Source: Buxus sempervirens (Eukaryota; Streptophyta; Magnoliopsida; Buxales; Buxaceae). From it: a DNA stretch of 64,000 bases. The notes below the pieces were generated by a model that saw only the letters and a list, made by a program, of their open reading frames with translations, was not told where the DNA came from and searched no databases. A program made the translations under genes and the position numbers. Shown here piece by piece: positions 48,570 through 59,276 of the stretch. Each line of letters opens with the position of its first letter. Position 1 is the stretch's first letter. Where the stretch lies: NCBI GenBank assembly GCA_947561395.2, contig OX387183.1, forward strand, positions 14,187,402 to 14,251,401. Direction: 5' to 3'.

Positions 48570-50817
48570 GTTGTGAGACATGGGAAAAATCACCAGGATG
48601 ATTTACCCTCTGTCAACACATGGGCTCAACGTGAAAAGTGGGAGAGTCGCCACCATTCAGATTTTTGGGGTGTGAATGGACACCAAAAGATTCAAAAACA
48701 AGCAAAAAGAGCTAAAAGGCAAATACTAGAGTAAAAATAACTCTACTTGAAAATCAAATCCAGAGATGGGTAAGGGGATTAGATTATGAACGGGGGAAGG
48801 TATTAGGCACACCCATTCACCCACACAAGGTGGTTGCCAAGTGTTGTTCATGCTAAAAAATAAGAAAGCTTGCTAAAAATCATCAAAATCCTTGAAAAAG
48901 GACAAACGTATGATATCTTCACATGAAAATCCAAATGAATTCCAGATCCCCTTTTATGTCAATATCACTTCGGGAATATCACAAAAGATGGAAATCAAAA
49001 TAAAAGTTGCACAAAACCAAGTTGAGTCAAATCCGGAAGATTCGGTAAAAGCAAGAACCATTTGTCTTGAAATCATTCAAATCCAATTTTAAATTGAATC
49101 AAACCAAATTCATTTGAAAGATTATGATAGATAGAAGACTCATGCAAATTTTCAATCCATTCCGATTAAAATCCTAGGAGTTATTCTCCTTTGAAATCTG
49201 TTGCTGGAGATAATTAAAAGTGATAAGTGGGCAACTTTGGAAAATCATTTAGAAACATCGGCTCCATATAAATCCATGAAATTTGGTGGGAATGAAGTAT
49301 GTATAGCCATCTTTCAGATGAAACTAGCTTCATACAAAAATTCATTCGGATGTGCCCTGGGTGGTCTCCCGAACAGGCCCCGAAGATCACATATTTACCC
49401 AGAAAAGTGCTGTTGAATAGCTCTGAGTAAATCTGTTACCAACAACACAAATGGAGTCAAAAAATTATGAAACTAACTGCATTTGAAACTAGACTTCCAT
49501 AGGAAAACTCAGAAACAAGAATCATTTGAATCAGACTTAATACGAACACATGGCGTTCAGTCGAAGTGACAGGTTCCGCATTCAGATCAGAACTGACCTA
49601 TCAACTTCGACAAAGATAGAAATTAATGAAATTTTACAGACATAAACTATACAGCCTCACCTTTCCCATGGCTCTAAAATCACTCCAATATTCATCCGGA
49701 CGATGAAGTTATGAGTGTCCCAAGTTGGGGTACAGTTGCTGTCAAGTTAAGCCTTTTTTGAGTAAAATCAATTTAAAACAGTGATAAGAGGTGTGTGATC
49801 CGTGCAAGATGAATCAAAATCACTTTAAACAGATGTTGAAGAGCCTCTTGAAAGGAAGGGGGCACAGGTTTGGCTCACCATCCTCTCCGATTGGAAAGGA
49901 TATGCCAAAAACCCCAAAAAGTGAGCAAAAATGCCCAAAACCGAGAGGTTGAGCCTAGAGGCCTTCAATACTCAACAAAAATTGCTTGAAATCACATTGA
50001 AAACCAACCCAGAAATATTCCAGAATTATTTAAGGCTATTTATTCCATATTTATCACAATGAATGCAATGAATCCGAAATATGAGCCAAATCCGACAAAA
50101 AAGGTGCTATGTGTGTATGTGTATTAAAATCCATTCAAGAACAATATAACAACATATAGCATGCATTTAGATCAATCCAATGGGGTTCTAAAACAACCTA
50201 GGGTTCCGTTCCATTATCGTTTCCCTTAGTTCTCTCTCCCCGTTAAACACGGTTCTTCAAGATAATCTTGGGGTACTTTGAATATGGAACGGTTTTCATA
50301 GAATCACAAGGCTTATTTCAACATGTAGCATGCATTTAGCTCAATCAAAAAGGTTCTAGAACAACCTAGGGTTCCGTTCCATTATCATTTCCCTTAGTTC
50401 TCTCTCCCCGTTAAACACGGTTCTTCAAGATAATCTTGGGGTACTTTGAATATGAAACGGTTTTCATAGATTCAAAAGGCTTATTAAAATAGGTTCTAAT
50501 ACTAGGGTCAATCCCCAGTCTCGTTTCCCCTAGATCCCGCCTTCACGTTTTACGGCTAGGGGGAGTCTCGAGGTACTTTGAGTAGGAGAAGGGTTTTCAT
50601 ACACATAGAAGAGGCCTTATTCTACAGAAAGGTAGAAGAAGAGATCTAGATCTAGAATGTAAAAACGGAAAATTAAAGAGAGGTTTGAGGCTTACCTGGG
50701 CTTCTGGAAGCAAGACTGCAGCGGTTCCCCTCTTCACTCGGAGCTCTTTGATCTCCAACTTCTTGGCAAAAGTTCTTGGCAAGAGTTAATGGCCATTTGC
50801 TTAAGGAGGAGCCTCCT

Positions 50818-50824
50818 ATTTATA
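50818..50824 (-). promoter_or_regulatory. TATA box of T2 5' LTR
   Basis: GCCTATAAATAGG on the minus strand, about 410 bp into the LTR. The promoter of the element RNA should lie here. Confidence 0.65.
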
Positions 50825-50990
50825 GGCAAAGGCTAGGGTTAGGGTTGGTGAGATGGTAGATACAACATAAGGTCTATAGCCCACCAACCTTAACCCTAAG
50901 GCTATTTCTGCGATTTCCACTCATTTAATGAGGGATATGATGGTAAAAGGTGAAAACTCTCGAAAAACCCTAATTTTGAGCAAAAAGCAT

Positions 50991-51132
50991 GTATTCGACA
51001 TGTCAGGTCGGATACATGAGCACCTTAATGTATCCGGCATATGATGTCGGATACACTAAAGGCTGCTTGTATCCGACAACTTATGTCGGATAGGAAGAAG
51101 AGTGCTTGTATCCGACCTGAGTTGTCGGATAC
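50991..51132 (-). repeat. Palindrome array of T2 5' LTR (39-bp period)
   Basis: Units start at 50991, 51030, 51069 and 51108. This is the LTR partner of 35465-35606, with the same spacing. Confidence 0.92.
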
Positions 51133-51239
51133 AAGGAAAAAGCTTGTTTTCTCAAATTCTGTGCTGGCTTCAAAGGAGATAATGATTTTTGCTAATTATT
51201 CTTCATTTTTACTGTGCAATTTAGGGTGTCTACAGGTAG

Positions 51240-51440
51240 TGAACTCAAGTTCACCACATGCTTTGAGGCATTGTGGGTAGTGAACTAAAATTCACCCCAG
51301 AAACCAGGTTGTGTGTTGGGATAACTTGTGTGAAAAGTTTTACTCTTCTCCAGCATGTGATACACAGTTCTGGGGGTTGTAGACGGCCGTTCACCCTAGC
51401 TTGTGAGGGGCCGGGGGTTGTTAAGTTGCATCCACCTCAG
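51240..51440 (+). repeat. Continuation of the K4 LTR hairpin array
   Basis: The rest of the unit split by T2, then a unit at 51277 (GTGAA with TTCAC) and weaker GTAGACGGCC / GTTCACC units near 51379 and 51419. The companion part is 32560-32642. Confidence 0.65.
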
Positions 51441-52170
51441 AATGTGCCACAGCAACCCATAAAGTCAACTAGATGGTCTCATGGAGATTACTAACTCGAT
51501 GGTCTAATAGAGATCACTAACTCGATGGTCTGAAAGAGATCACTAACTTGCTGAATGGTTGGACTAGGTTGTACTTTCCAGCTCATGCATGTCTCATGCT
51601 TGAGTGATCTGCTTGGGAAGAGAGATCCTAGCTAGATCTTTCCCTGTAAGTCATGAGGGGGCGAATTGGACATGAGATTGTTAATAAGATTGTTACTGAG
51701 ATTGCAGTTTGGTTTAATCTGAGTTTATCGGTTTATGAGTTAAGAATCAGTAAAGTTCAAGTATTGTTTAAGGGAGAATGAAATGCCTATTCACATGATT
51801 TTGCTAGAGATTGATCGTATAGTATATAAGCATGCTATTGAATTGTTTTAAAGATTTGCATAAACTATTTTTATCATGCATTGTGCTACTTACTGGGACG
51901 TTAGTCTTACGCGTGTTTTGTTTTTACCTATTTTGTTTTCAGATCCTAGCAAGGACGATACCGATGAGTAGATGCTTGATTTATGTAAGTTGAGAGTTGG
52001 GATACTGTATTTTTATTCAGTTTGGTGATGTAGTTAACTCTAGTTTAGTAGAATATTGTTCATTTCATGTTCTCCTTCACTCTGGTATATCGATCTTGGA
52101 TAAAAAAAAATAACCCTTGGAGATGAGTTACGGTTTAGCTACGTAACTCGGATCTGGGGCATTACAAAAA

Positions 52171-52182
52171 TGGTATCAGAGC
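52171..52182 (+). other. Primer-binding site of K4
   Basis: TGGTATCAGAGC four bases after the K4 5' LTR, complementary to the initiator-methionine tRNA 3' end. Confidence 0.9.
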
Positions 52183-52861
52183 AATATCAGAGTTTTGAAA
52201 GGTAACATGATCTAAGAAACCCGTAGGATGGCGTTGGGGGCTGTGAGCTCGTTAGATAGCGACCTGTACATAGGAATTTAGGTTTATATGGTAAAGGAAC
52301 AAATATCTTTAAAAAAAAAATTTTTTTTTAGGGAAAGTTTTATTATTATTGAAGGAACAAATATATTATTCCTTTATGATATATCTATCTATGATGATAT
52401 GGTTTGTTAATTGAGATGTAAAGTATTATTATTATTAAAATTGCCTGAGTAGAAAAAAAAATAAATTAATTGGATCAAATCAAAAGGTAATTGAGAATTC
52501 TGAAAAGTACTTGATACAGCATGATTAGAGAAAGATTATTGAAGTTCAATTTGAAAGGTACTTGAGGATCTTGAGAAGTAATTGATTTTGAGGAAAGCAA
52601 TGGAATGAATATTTGGAGTTTCTGATATAATGTTAATTGTTAAGATCACATATGAAGCAAGATGTTGGTGATGTTTGATTAAGCAAACAATACTTGTATG
52701 CCTAATCGTTTGCTTAATTGTATGATGAGCTAGTTGTATATAGCCATACTTCGGTAGTGTAAGGCATCGGCCAATCCTGAACACATACTTGGGTATTAAG
52801 CTTTATACGAAGGGGGTATGTAATGTAGTTCTAATATATATATGAGTATTTGGGTGTGTTA
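52183..52861. other. Internal non-coding part of K4
   Basis: AT-rich, with an A10/T9 run near 52315 and no reading frame with recognisable similarity. It ends at the insertion of solo LTR A, whose left duplication TGTTA is 52857-52861. Confidence 0.5.
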
Positions 52862-54359
52862 TGTAACACCCCGAACCCGGGTCAATGCAAACCGGCACCC
52901 AACCCGAACCCGGTTCGCTACTATAACAACCCGAATTTAGTTCAACAACCAAATCTGAGGTGTTACTGGCCCATATCAAATACAACATCAATAATATACC
53001 AGACCAAAGAATTAAAATCCATTCACTTTATAATACTATCAGAGTTGCGGAAACAAGTATGTGCGGAAGTGTAGTTTAAAATCCTCAATAAACATATAGT
53101 TTGATCATCAATCATTAATATCAAGTCTGGTAAAATAAACTGGTTACTATCTCACTCTCATCTCTCTAATACATCAAATCCAAATGAATAATAATAATCT
53201 AGTCAAAAGTGCTAAGTGTGTGCGCGTGGAAAACGCGGCACGGGGTGATTCGGAGTCGCTACCGCCTGATGGGGTGCAGGCGGACACCTGGGTGCCTAAT
53301 CTTGCCTATTAGGGCTTTTTGGTCTGCGGCTTGAGATTCTAAGTCTGTTCTCGGTTGTGGTTCGGGGAAGTCCGTAGACACCCCGGTCCACCCCGTCGGA
53401 TGACGGGTCCCATGGGTTCCCTGGTTTGAGTCAACTTTCTCTACTTGGTTCTCACCCGATTCCTAGTCCGATATGCAATTTGGTTAAGTCTGGCGGGACC
53501 ACCTGAGTGGTGTGGGTCCCTTTAGTTGCTTTTATCTTGATTAATTAGGTGATCTGAGTCTGGTTGGGCGGGCCCCGTTGGAAGGCCCACGGTATCCTTG
53601 GTGGGCTTAGTGAAGCCCGTGTACCCTTGTGGACCTCAGTCTAGCCTGAGAGGTCCTTTGGGCTTTGGTTAGTTCAACAGATTTTACTTTAAGTTAAGCT
53701 TTGAAGATTAAGTGTTTTTCATGCACAAGTGGGCCGGACTGGTTTGTGGGCCCACATGGTGGCCAAGTATTTTTATTAGATTTATCTTTTTAATCTGCCA
53801 AAGTGAGCTGGACACTGGGCTTGGGGCCCGTAGTCCAAATCTGGGCTTGTAAGCCCAAGTTACCAGAAATTAGGGTTTGCACCCTTCCTTGGTTCGGTTG
53901 GTGGGCTTTGGCGGGCCCGGTAGGCCCTTGCCCTTGGTCTCGGCCAAACCACGCAATTCATGCATCAATTTCACATAACAAGGCTCGGGTGGGCCGCATT
54001 GGGTTTGGCCCGCCCGGTTCAAATTGTTCATTTAAGTTATTTAATGGCATGCTTTGGTGTTTATTGGGCTGGGTGGGCCCCGTTGGAAGGCCCACTGAAA
54101 GTCAAGTTGGACCGGGGGTCCAAGTCCCACATTGGGTTTCCGGGTGACCCAGAAACCCTATTGGTTTATTCGGTTCAGAAATGGGATTCACATATAGCAA
54201 TAATTACAAAAAAAACACAAGATGGACACTCTGTCAGAAAAAAAAACTGGCTCATTGTGCTGGGTCCAAGGGGAGGTACCCGGGGGCCCTGTGGGCGAAG
54301 TTTGGTAAGGGGTATTTTTGGAATTTTCAAAAAAAATAACAATTCGGCCTGTTTTGGAC

Positions 54360-54660
54360 CTGGCGCTCACCTCCTGAGGTGAGCGCCAGGTGGGCGCCAG
54401 ATGGGCGCCAGAATCCGGGCGAAATTTTGACCTGGCGCTCACCCGATACCAGGTGAGCGCGAGCTAGGCGGGAGGTGAGCGCGAGATGGGCGGGAGGTGA
54501 GCGCGAGATGGGCGCGAGAATTTCACCTGGTTTTTAGGTGGGCGCGAGCTGAGCGCCAGGTGGGCGCCAGCTCGGCGGGAAGTGAGGTGAAAGGGGCGCC
54601 CACCTCCTAGGTGAGCGCCAGGTGGGCGCCAGATGGGCGGCAAGTCACTGGGCAAATTTC
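54360..54660 (-). repeat. GC-rich palindrome/direct-repeat cluster in E, downstream of TATA
   Basis: It begins with a near-perfect palindrome (arms of 14 bp, 54360-54373 and 54376-54389, GGCGCTCACC with GGTGAGCGCC). It continues with many copies of GGTGGGCGCCAG and GGTGAGCGC. GC content is far above its surroundings. A related cluster is in LTR C at 63715-63960. Confidence 0.85.
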
Positions 54661-55878
54661 AACTCTCTGTTTTTTTTGAGATCTCCAACTCTGGCCGATT
54701 TTTTAGGTCTGTAACTGTTCCACTAGCCTCCCAACATGCCCAGAACACCTCCCAACTAATTTTGGATTTAATCTAAACACATTTTATTTCAAGTTTTGAA
54801 AACCCAGAAAATTCACAGTACAAACATGCATTCAAAATACTTCACGAATAATATGCCCAGGACACTTCCCCGGGCTTCGACCACTCCCCAGAAGCCACTT
54901 AAACTTGTATTAAAAATAGTCTAAGCATGATTCATGCTTCATCCCACAACCCAAAATCTCTTAAAAGAAAACAAACCCGATAAAAAAACTGGTACAGATG
55001 CATTAATATCTTAAAAAAATGGGGGGTGATGGGAGCATGCTTACAGGGGCACCACAAGGAGCAAGCAGCATAGGCAGGGGGTTGGGGGGGCATGTTAGCA
55101 AGTACAGCACAATAAAAACAAAAAAAAACAGCATGCAGACATTACATGCATTTTCCTCCAACCGGCTGGACCTCAAGCATGCACACTAATATCCGAAGGC
55201 ACGCTAACATCCTAAGAAGGGAAGTCGAAGGGGGGTTACAGGGATACAAAAGACTTGTTTGAAGCGAGGGAACAGACTCCCTTTACTTTACTGAATGATC
55301 AACCAAAAAAAAATAACTCTTCGGATAGTGGCCAGGATGGTCTAAAGTGGGATGGCCAAGCTTCCTACATCCTCATGGGTCTCCCTTACCCTCGGAGACC
55401 TCCGTGTCACCGAAAATACAAGAACATGCATGTTACAGTAAAGAGAAAGAACAAGCCCGATAGCATGCTTAGATAACTCCCATCTTGATATATATGAAAT
55501 AAAAATAGATGGGGAACAATACCTGAGGTTCTGTAAGCTCACGTGCAGGGTGGAGGCTCCTCCTTGAGACGAATCCTCCTTGAGACGAAAGTGCTGGAGC
55601 TTCCTTCCTTTGAACCTCCAACAGCAACCTCCCCTTTTTTAGGCTTCGTGCGACAGAGGAGAAGACAAAGGGGAAAAGGGGTGATCAGGCGGGTAGGGTG
55701 TTCTGGGAGCTCTGGAGTCAATGAGGGATGAGCCCCGAGGGAGCTCGGACGAAAGAGGGAAGGCGAACAGAAGTCTCGACAGCAAAAAAAATCTTCCAAC
55801 ACTTAGCTTTTTTTTCGAAATTTTCCAACCCTCTACGCGAGATTTCGCGCGGCTTATATAAGCCAGAAAAAAAAGGTA

Positions 55879-55914
55879 TGCGCCCACCTTGGCGCCCAGC
55901 TCAAGGTGGGCGCA
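55879..55914 (-). repeat. GC-rich palindrome in E, just upstream of TATA
   Basis: Perfect 13-bp arms (TGCGCCCACCTTG and its complement) around a 10-nt centre, about 19 bp upstream of the TATA box. It holds the position that the 39-bp array has in S1, and has the same GGTGGGCGC word as the downstream cluster of this LTR. Confidence 0.85.
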
Positions 55915-58688
55915 AGCCCGCTTGCCACGTCCGCGCGAGCGGCATAATGATGAAAATCATTTAATGCCGCCGCTCGCCGAACGTAAAAATCTAAAAAATT
56001 CAGATTTAGTCCCGGACAATTTTTGGTAAAATCCGATATTCTCGGATTTTCACGGATTTAGTCCCTGGGATATTTCGTATGTTTGGATATTTACGGATTT
56101 AATCCCCGAGATATTTTCCTGCGCAACTCGCCACGTGTGCAGCTTTTTGCCACGTGCGCAGATTGCCGGTTTTGCTGCCTGGGAATTTCGTCAGCTCATA
56201 TTTTCTTCATCCGGACTCCGATTTGGGCAAACTTAGTCTCATTAGAATCGTATCGGAGCCCTCCATCCCATGACCTAGGGGTAGGCCTCCGGATCGGATT
56301 TTAGCAGAAAGTCAACTTTTGGCTCTGCTCAAGTTTGACCGCCTGCAGAACCTTCATCCGGACCCTGATTCCTGCAAACCCAGTTGCGTTGGAACCGTGT
56401 CGAGATTCTCTATCCAATGGTATAAAGCTAGGTACTTGGCACGGAATTCGAGGAAAAGTCAACTCTTGGCTTTTCCTTAAGTTTGACCGCCCGCAGAACC
56501 TTCATCCGGACCCCGATTCCTGCAAACTCAGTTGCGTTGGAACCGTGTCGAGGTTCTCTATCCAATGGCATAAAGCGAGGTGGCCAATTTTCACTTGATC
56601 AAAAAGTCAACTCTTCACCCTTTAGGGTTTGACTTTCTGTCCAGGGTTTGCATTTTTGGTTTTTCTGGGAGCGCAAAAATGAGGTGCTTACACTAAGTCT
56701 ATAACATTCATCCACCTCAAACAAGATCCGGATAAAAGTAATCCTCCGGTGTATACTCAGCTATCTCTCCCTTGAAATCACTAAGATCCCCTCTCGCGTA
56801 TCAGCTGAAAAATGAAATAAAAGTAGGATGAGATACGAATATCCCAGTAGGTAACACATGCATGATTAAATAGTTCATATAAGTAAAGTAATAGTTCATG
56901 CACGATTAAGCAATATCGACTAATCAGGATCGTATAATCATTCATATCAGTCATGAATACAAAACAGTTCGATAAACAGTTCTAGAAATGAATTTCAGCA
57001 AGTTTTAATATAAGAATCCAATAACAAGATCGATAACATGATCCACACATTACTAGGATGCACTAAGCAATAACATCCGATCAATATCCCAATCGCATGC
57101 CTCCAACATGTATTCAATAATAATATCAAGAGTTATGATTTCAGTGTCATTGTAGGACTCATAAAGATAGATAAACCTTTTGAGATGATTCTCAACCAAT
57201 TGCTATACCACCGTGCGACTTAGGAGCAATGCTACTAATGATACTCAAGTCCCATGCAGCGCAGCTTAGACAAGAGCCGTAGTCACTGACTTATTGCACA
57301 CGTACCCATCAGAGTTGGCATGTACCACCAGCATGCAGCACCAGAATCAATACATGGAGATGGTTGCTTATCCACATGTACAGGAAATCACCAGCGGCTC
57401 ACCGGGGTGTCCCTCCAGACATAGGACCTTCCCAAACAAACTAAGTTGCAAAGGAAGCGCGTCGCATATTGGAGTAACTCAACCCAAATGACATATCCCT
57501 CAGCTATCTAGCTACAACTATCGATCCATAACCAGCTATGCCCACTAGACTCCAAAAATTCCCTAAAATATAATATTTCTATAAGGGTTGGTGCCTAGCG
57601 GCATATAAAGGTTAAATTTGTCAATCACTTCAAAATTCGGTCATCTGAGTTCTGAATTCTCTTTATATAGTTTTCTGGTTTATAGTGTCATTTAGAAGAT
57701 GTTCTAGTAGTGAAATACAAGTTAGGTTTTCCAAAAACTAGGTTTCTCCATTTCTTTCAAAGTTTGGAACCTAATGTCCTAAATACCTTCCTAATTTATT
57801 TTTCTGTAAAACAAGGAATTAGATAGTTTATTTTGGTCTTAAAACATCTTATTTAATCATTAAAAGTGTCTAAAAATAGTTTAGAATTGAATCAGGGTGT
57901 AAAATTATGAAAATCTGCAAAATCTGAACAGAGCGCCTAGGATCGCTCAGGATCGCCTCGGCAGTCTGTGGTCGGTGGTAGTTCAAAATCGAACGCCTAC
58001 GATAAGTCTTCAAGCGGTCTACGGCGGTCTGAGATTTAATACGAGCGCCTAAGATCGCCGAGAACAGTCGAGGTCGGCGGTCGTTTGAAAAAGATCAAAA
58101 TCAGTTCCAAATCATGATTTTTCTCGTCTAAACTCATTCTAACATATATATAACATGATTATCAACATATATACATCATTACATATAATAAAAACATGCT
58201 TTTGTCGATTAATCACATGTAAAGCCAAAAACCCATGTAAACGGTCACCTACCTCTTGAACGAAGGTTCCTCTTCCTCTCTTCTCTCAACTACGCTTCTC
58301 TATCACCCAGCAACACTCTGGAAGATGAAGAACTCCAAAAACCCAAGCTTTTCTTCTTCCTCTTCTTCTTCTTCTCCTTCGGTCGCTTGTCGCTTGCGGC
58401 TGATCAATACGAGCGAGAATACACGCGTATAAATTTAGGTTATTAAACTAATACTTATACTCACTTATCCCATGTGTCTCACCTATACCAAATTCCATAC
58501 ACACGTCCAATCAGAATACATACCTTGATATCTCATGATCGGACGGTCAGATCTGCATCTAATTCTGGATCTCCACTAATTAAATCATCCCCTACAATAA
58601 TAAATTATTTCTATCAATTATAACTCTCATCAATATTATTTATTAATTTAATTTATTATTTAAGGAAAATTCGGGGTTTTACATGTTA

Positions 58689-59276
58689 TATCTGTTTAAT
58701 TTGAGCTAGAAAGGGATCTGCATGATTTCTTCCCTATCCCTCATATAGATGCATATATATGGAAAGGATTGTGATGGCAAGTCATGATATTTTCTTCTGA
58801 GTTATTTTGAGGTATTTTATTATTGAGTAGGAATATTGAGATTAAGAAGTGATAAGTGATTGAATTTATTGAGGATGAATTGGTGTTTAGAAATTAATGA
58901 ATGCGCAGTAGAAGCGTAGTGGATTTAGAAGACAAGGATAAATCTCATGAGAAAAATTTCTTCGTCAGGATTTGGTGTGGGTAACCATAATGCTTGTATG
59001 GAAATTTATGGAGACATTATCTTTAAGAAAATTAAGAGTGAGGTGCATATTGTTTCAGAGAAATCATAAGAAGTAAGAGGAAACAAAGGTTCTGATCTGA
59101 TCGACAGATCTGGAGAGAAGACAAGGGAGAGAGTTACTCCAACCGGTCGTTGCTAATTTGAAGTTGAAGGGGAATTAAATTTAGAAGATGAAATCATATA
59201 AGAATCATTTTCCCGATTAGGATTTATTGTTGGCAGCTATAAGGGTTACCAAAAAAAAAATTTTAGAGGCAACATC
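58689..59276. other. Internal non-coding part of K4
   Basis: About 590 bp between solo LTRs A and B. No reading frame or repeat recognised; the last five bases are the ACATC duplication of LTR B. Confidence 0.45.

Larger units (their letters stand above)
32643..51234 (-). mobile_element. T2: Ty3/gypsy LTR retrotransposon, Tat-like (Ogre-sized)
   Basis: An 18.6-kb minus-strand element flanked by the perfect duplication GGTAG (32638-32642 and 51235-51239). 5' LTR 48572-51234, primer-binding site, long leader, gag, pol with two RNase H regions, antisense reading region, polypurine tract, 3' LTR 32643-35708. LTR starts differ by about 3 percent by eye over 270 bases and less elsewhere, suggesting roughly a million years. 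The 3' LTR is longer because of a nested solo LTR, and it lacks a block of several hundred bases present in the 5' LTR. The coding region has about eight breaks. The dual RNase H and huge leader fit Tat/Ogre. Confidence 0.92.
48572..51234 (-). repeat. 5' LTR of T2
   Basis: 2663 bp, TGTAGACACCC at 51234 to CATGTCTCACA at 48572 on the minus strand. It is co-linear with 32643-35708 apart from the nested solo LTR there and one block found only here. Confidence 0.93.
30892..52166 (+). repeat. 5' LTR of K4, split by T2
   Basis: Own sequence 30892-32642 plus 51240-52166, about 2.7 kb. Its U3 is unusually rich in GGGTTTAA-like G/T words (30960-31500), with palindromic GGTTCA/TGAACC boxes near 31034 and 31462. 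A TATA-like TATTATAAG is at 31502-31509, followed by a purine-rich stretch (31550-31670). A second GA-rich tract lies at about 31930-32060. No reading frame of note. Confidence 0.75.
53217..56692 (-). mobile_element. Solo LTR E (TGTAAGCACC family), nested in A
   Basis: 3476 bp with duplication CTAAG (53212-53216, 56693-56697). It begins TGTAAGCACCTC at 56692 and ends CGCGCACACA at 53217 on the minus strand. It is a family relative of S1: the first 300 bases, the block ending GCGGCGGCATTAA before the promoter, and the terminal GCACCCCATCAGG region all align. A TATATAAG box is at 55852-55860. It is longer than S1 partly because of its GC-rich palindromic clusters. Confidence 0.9.
52862..58683 (-). 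mobile_element. Solo LTR A, split by solo LTR E
   Basis: On the minus strand TGTAAAACCCCGAATTTTCC at 58683 to GGGTTCGGGGTGTTACA at 52862, duplication TGTTA on both sides (52857-52861, 58684-58688). Own length is about 2.34 kb after removing E. The block at 57210-57440 matches 59910-60130 of LTR B, so A and B are one family. A GC-rich cluster of GAGCGCCTA/GATCGC words lies at 57925-58085. Confidence 0.85.

Noticed and set aside
54188-54655. Proline/arginine-rich frames over the GC cluster of E
   Set aside because: Caused by GC-rich repeats in an LTR with no stop words; no domain or homologous frame in LTR C.
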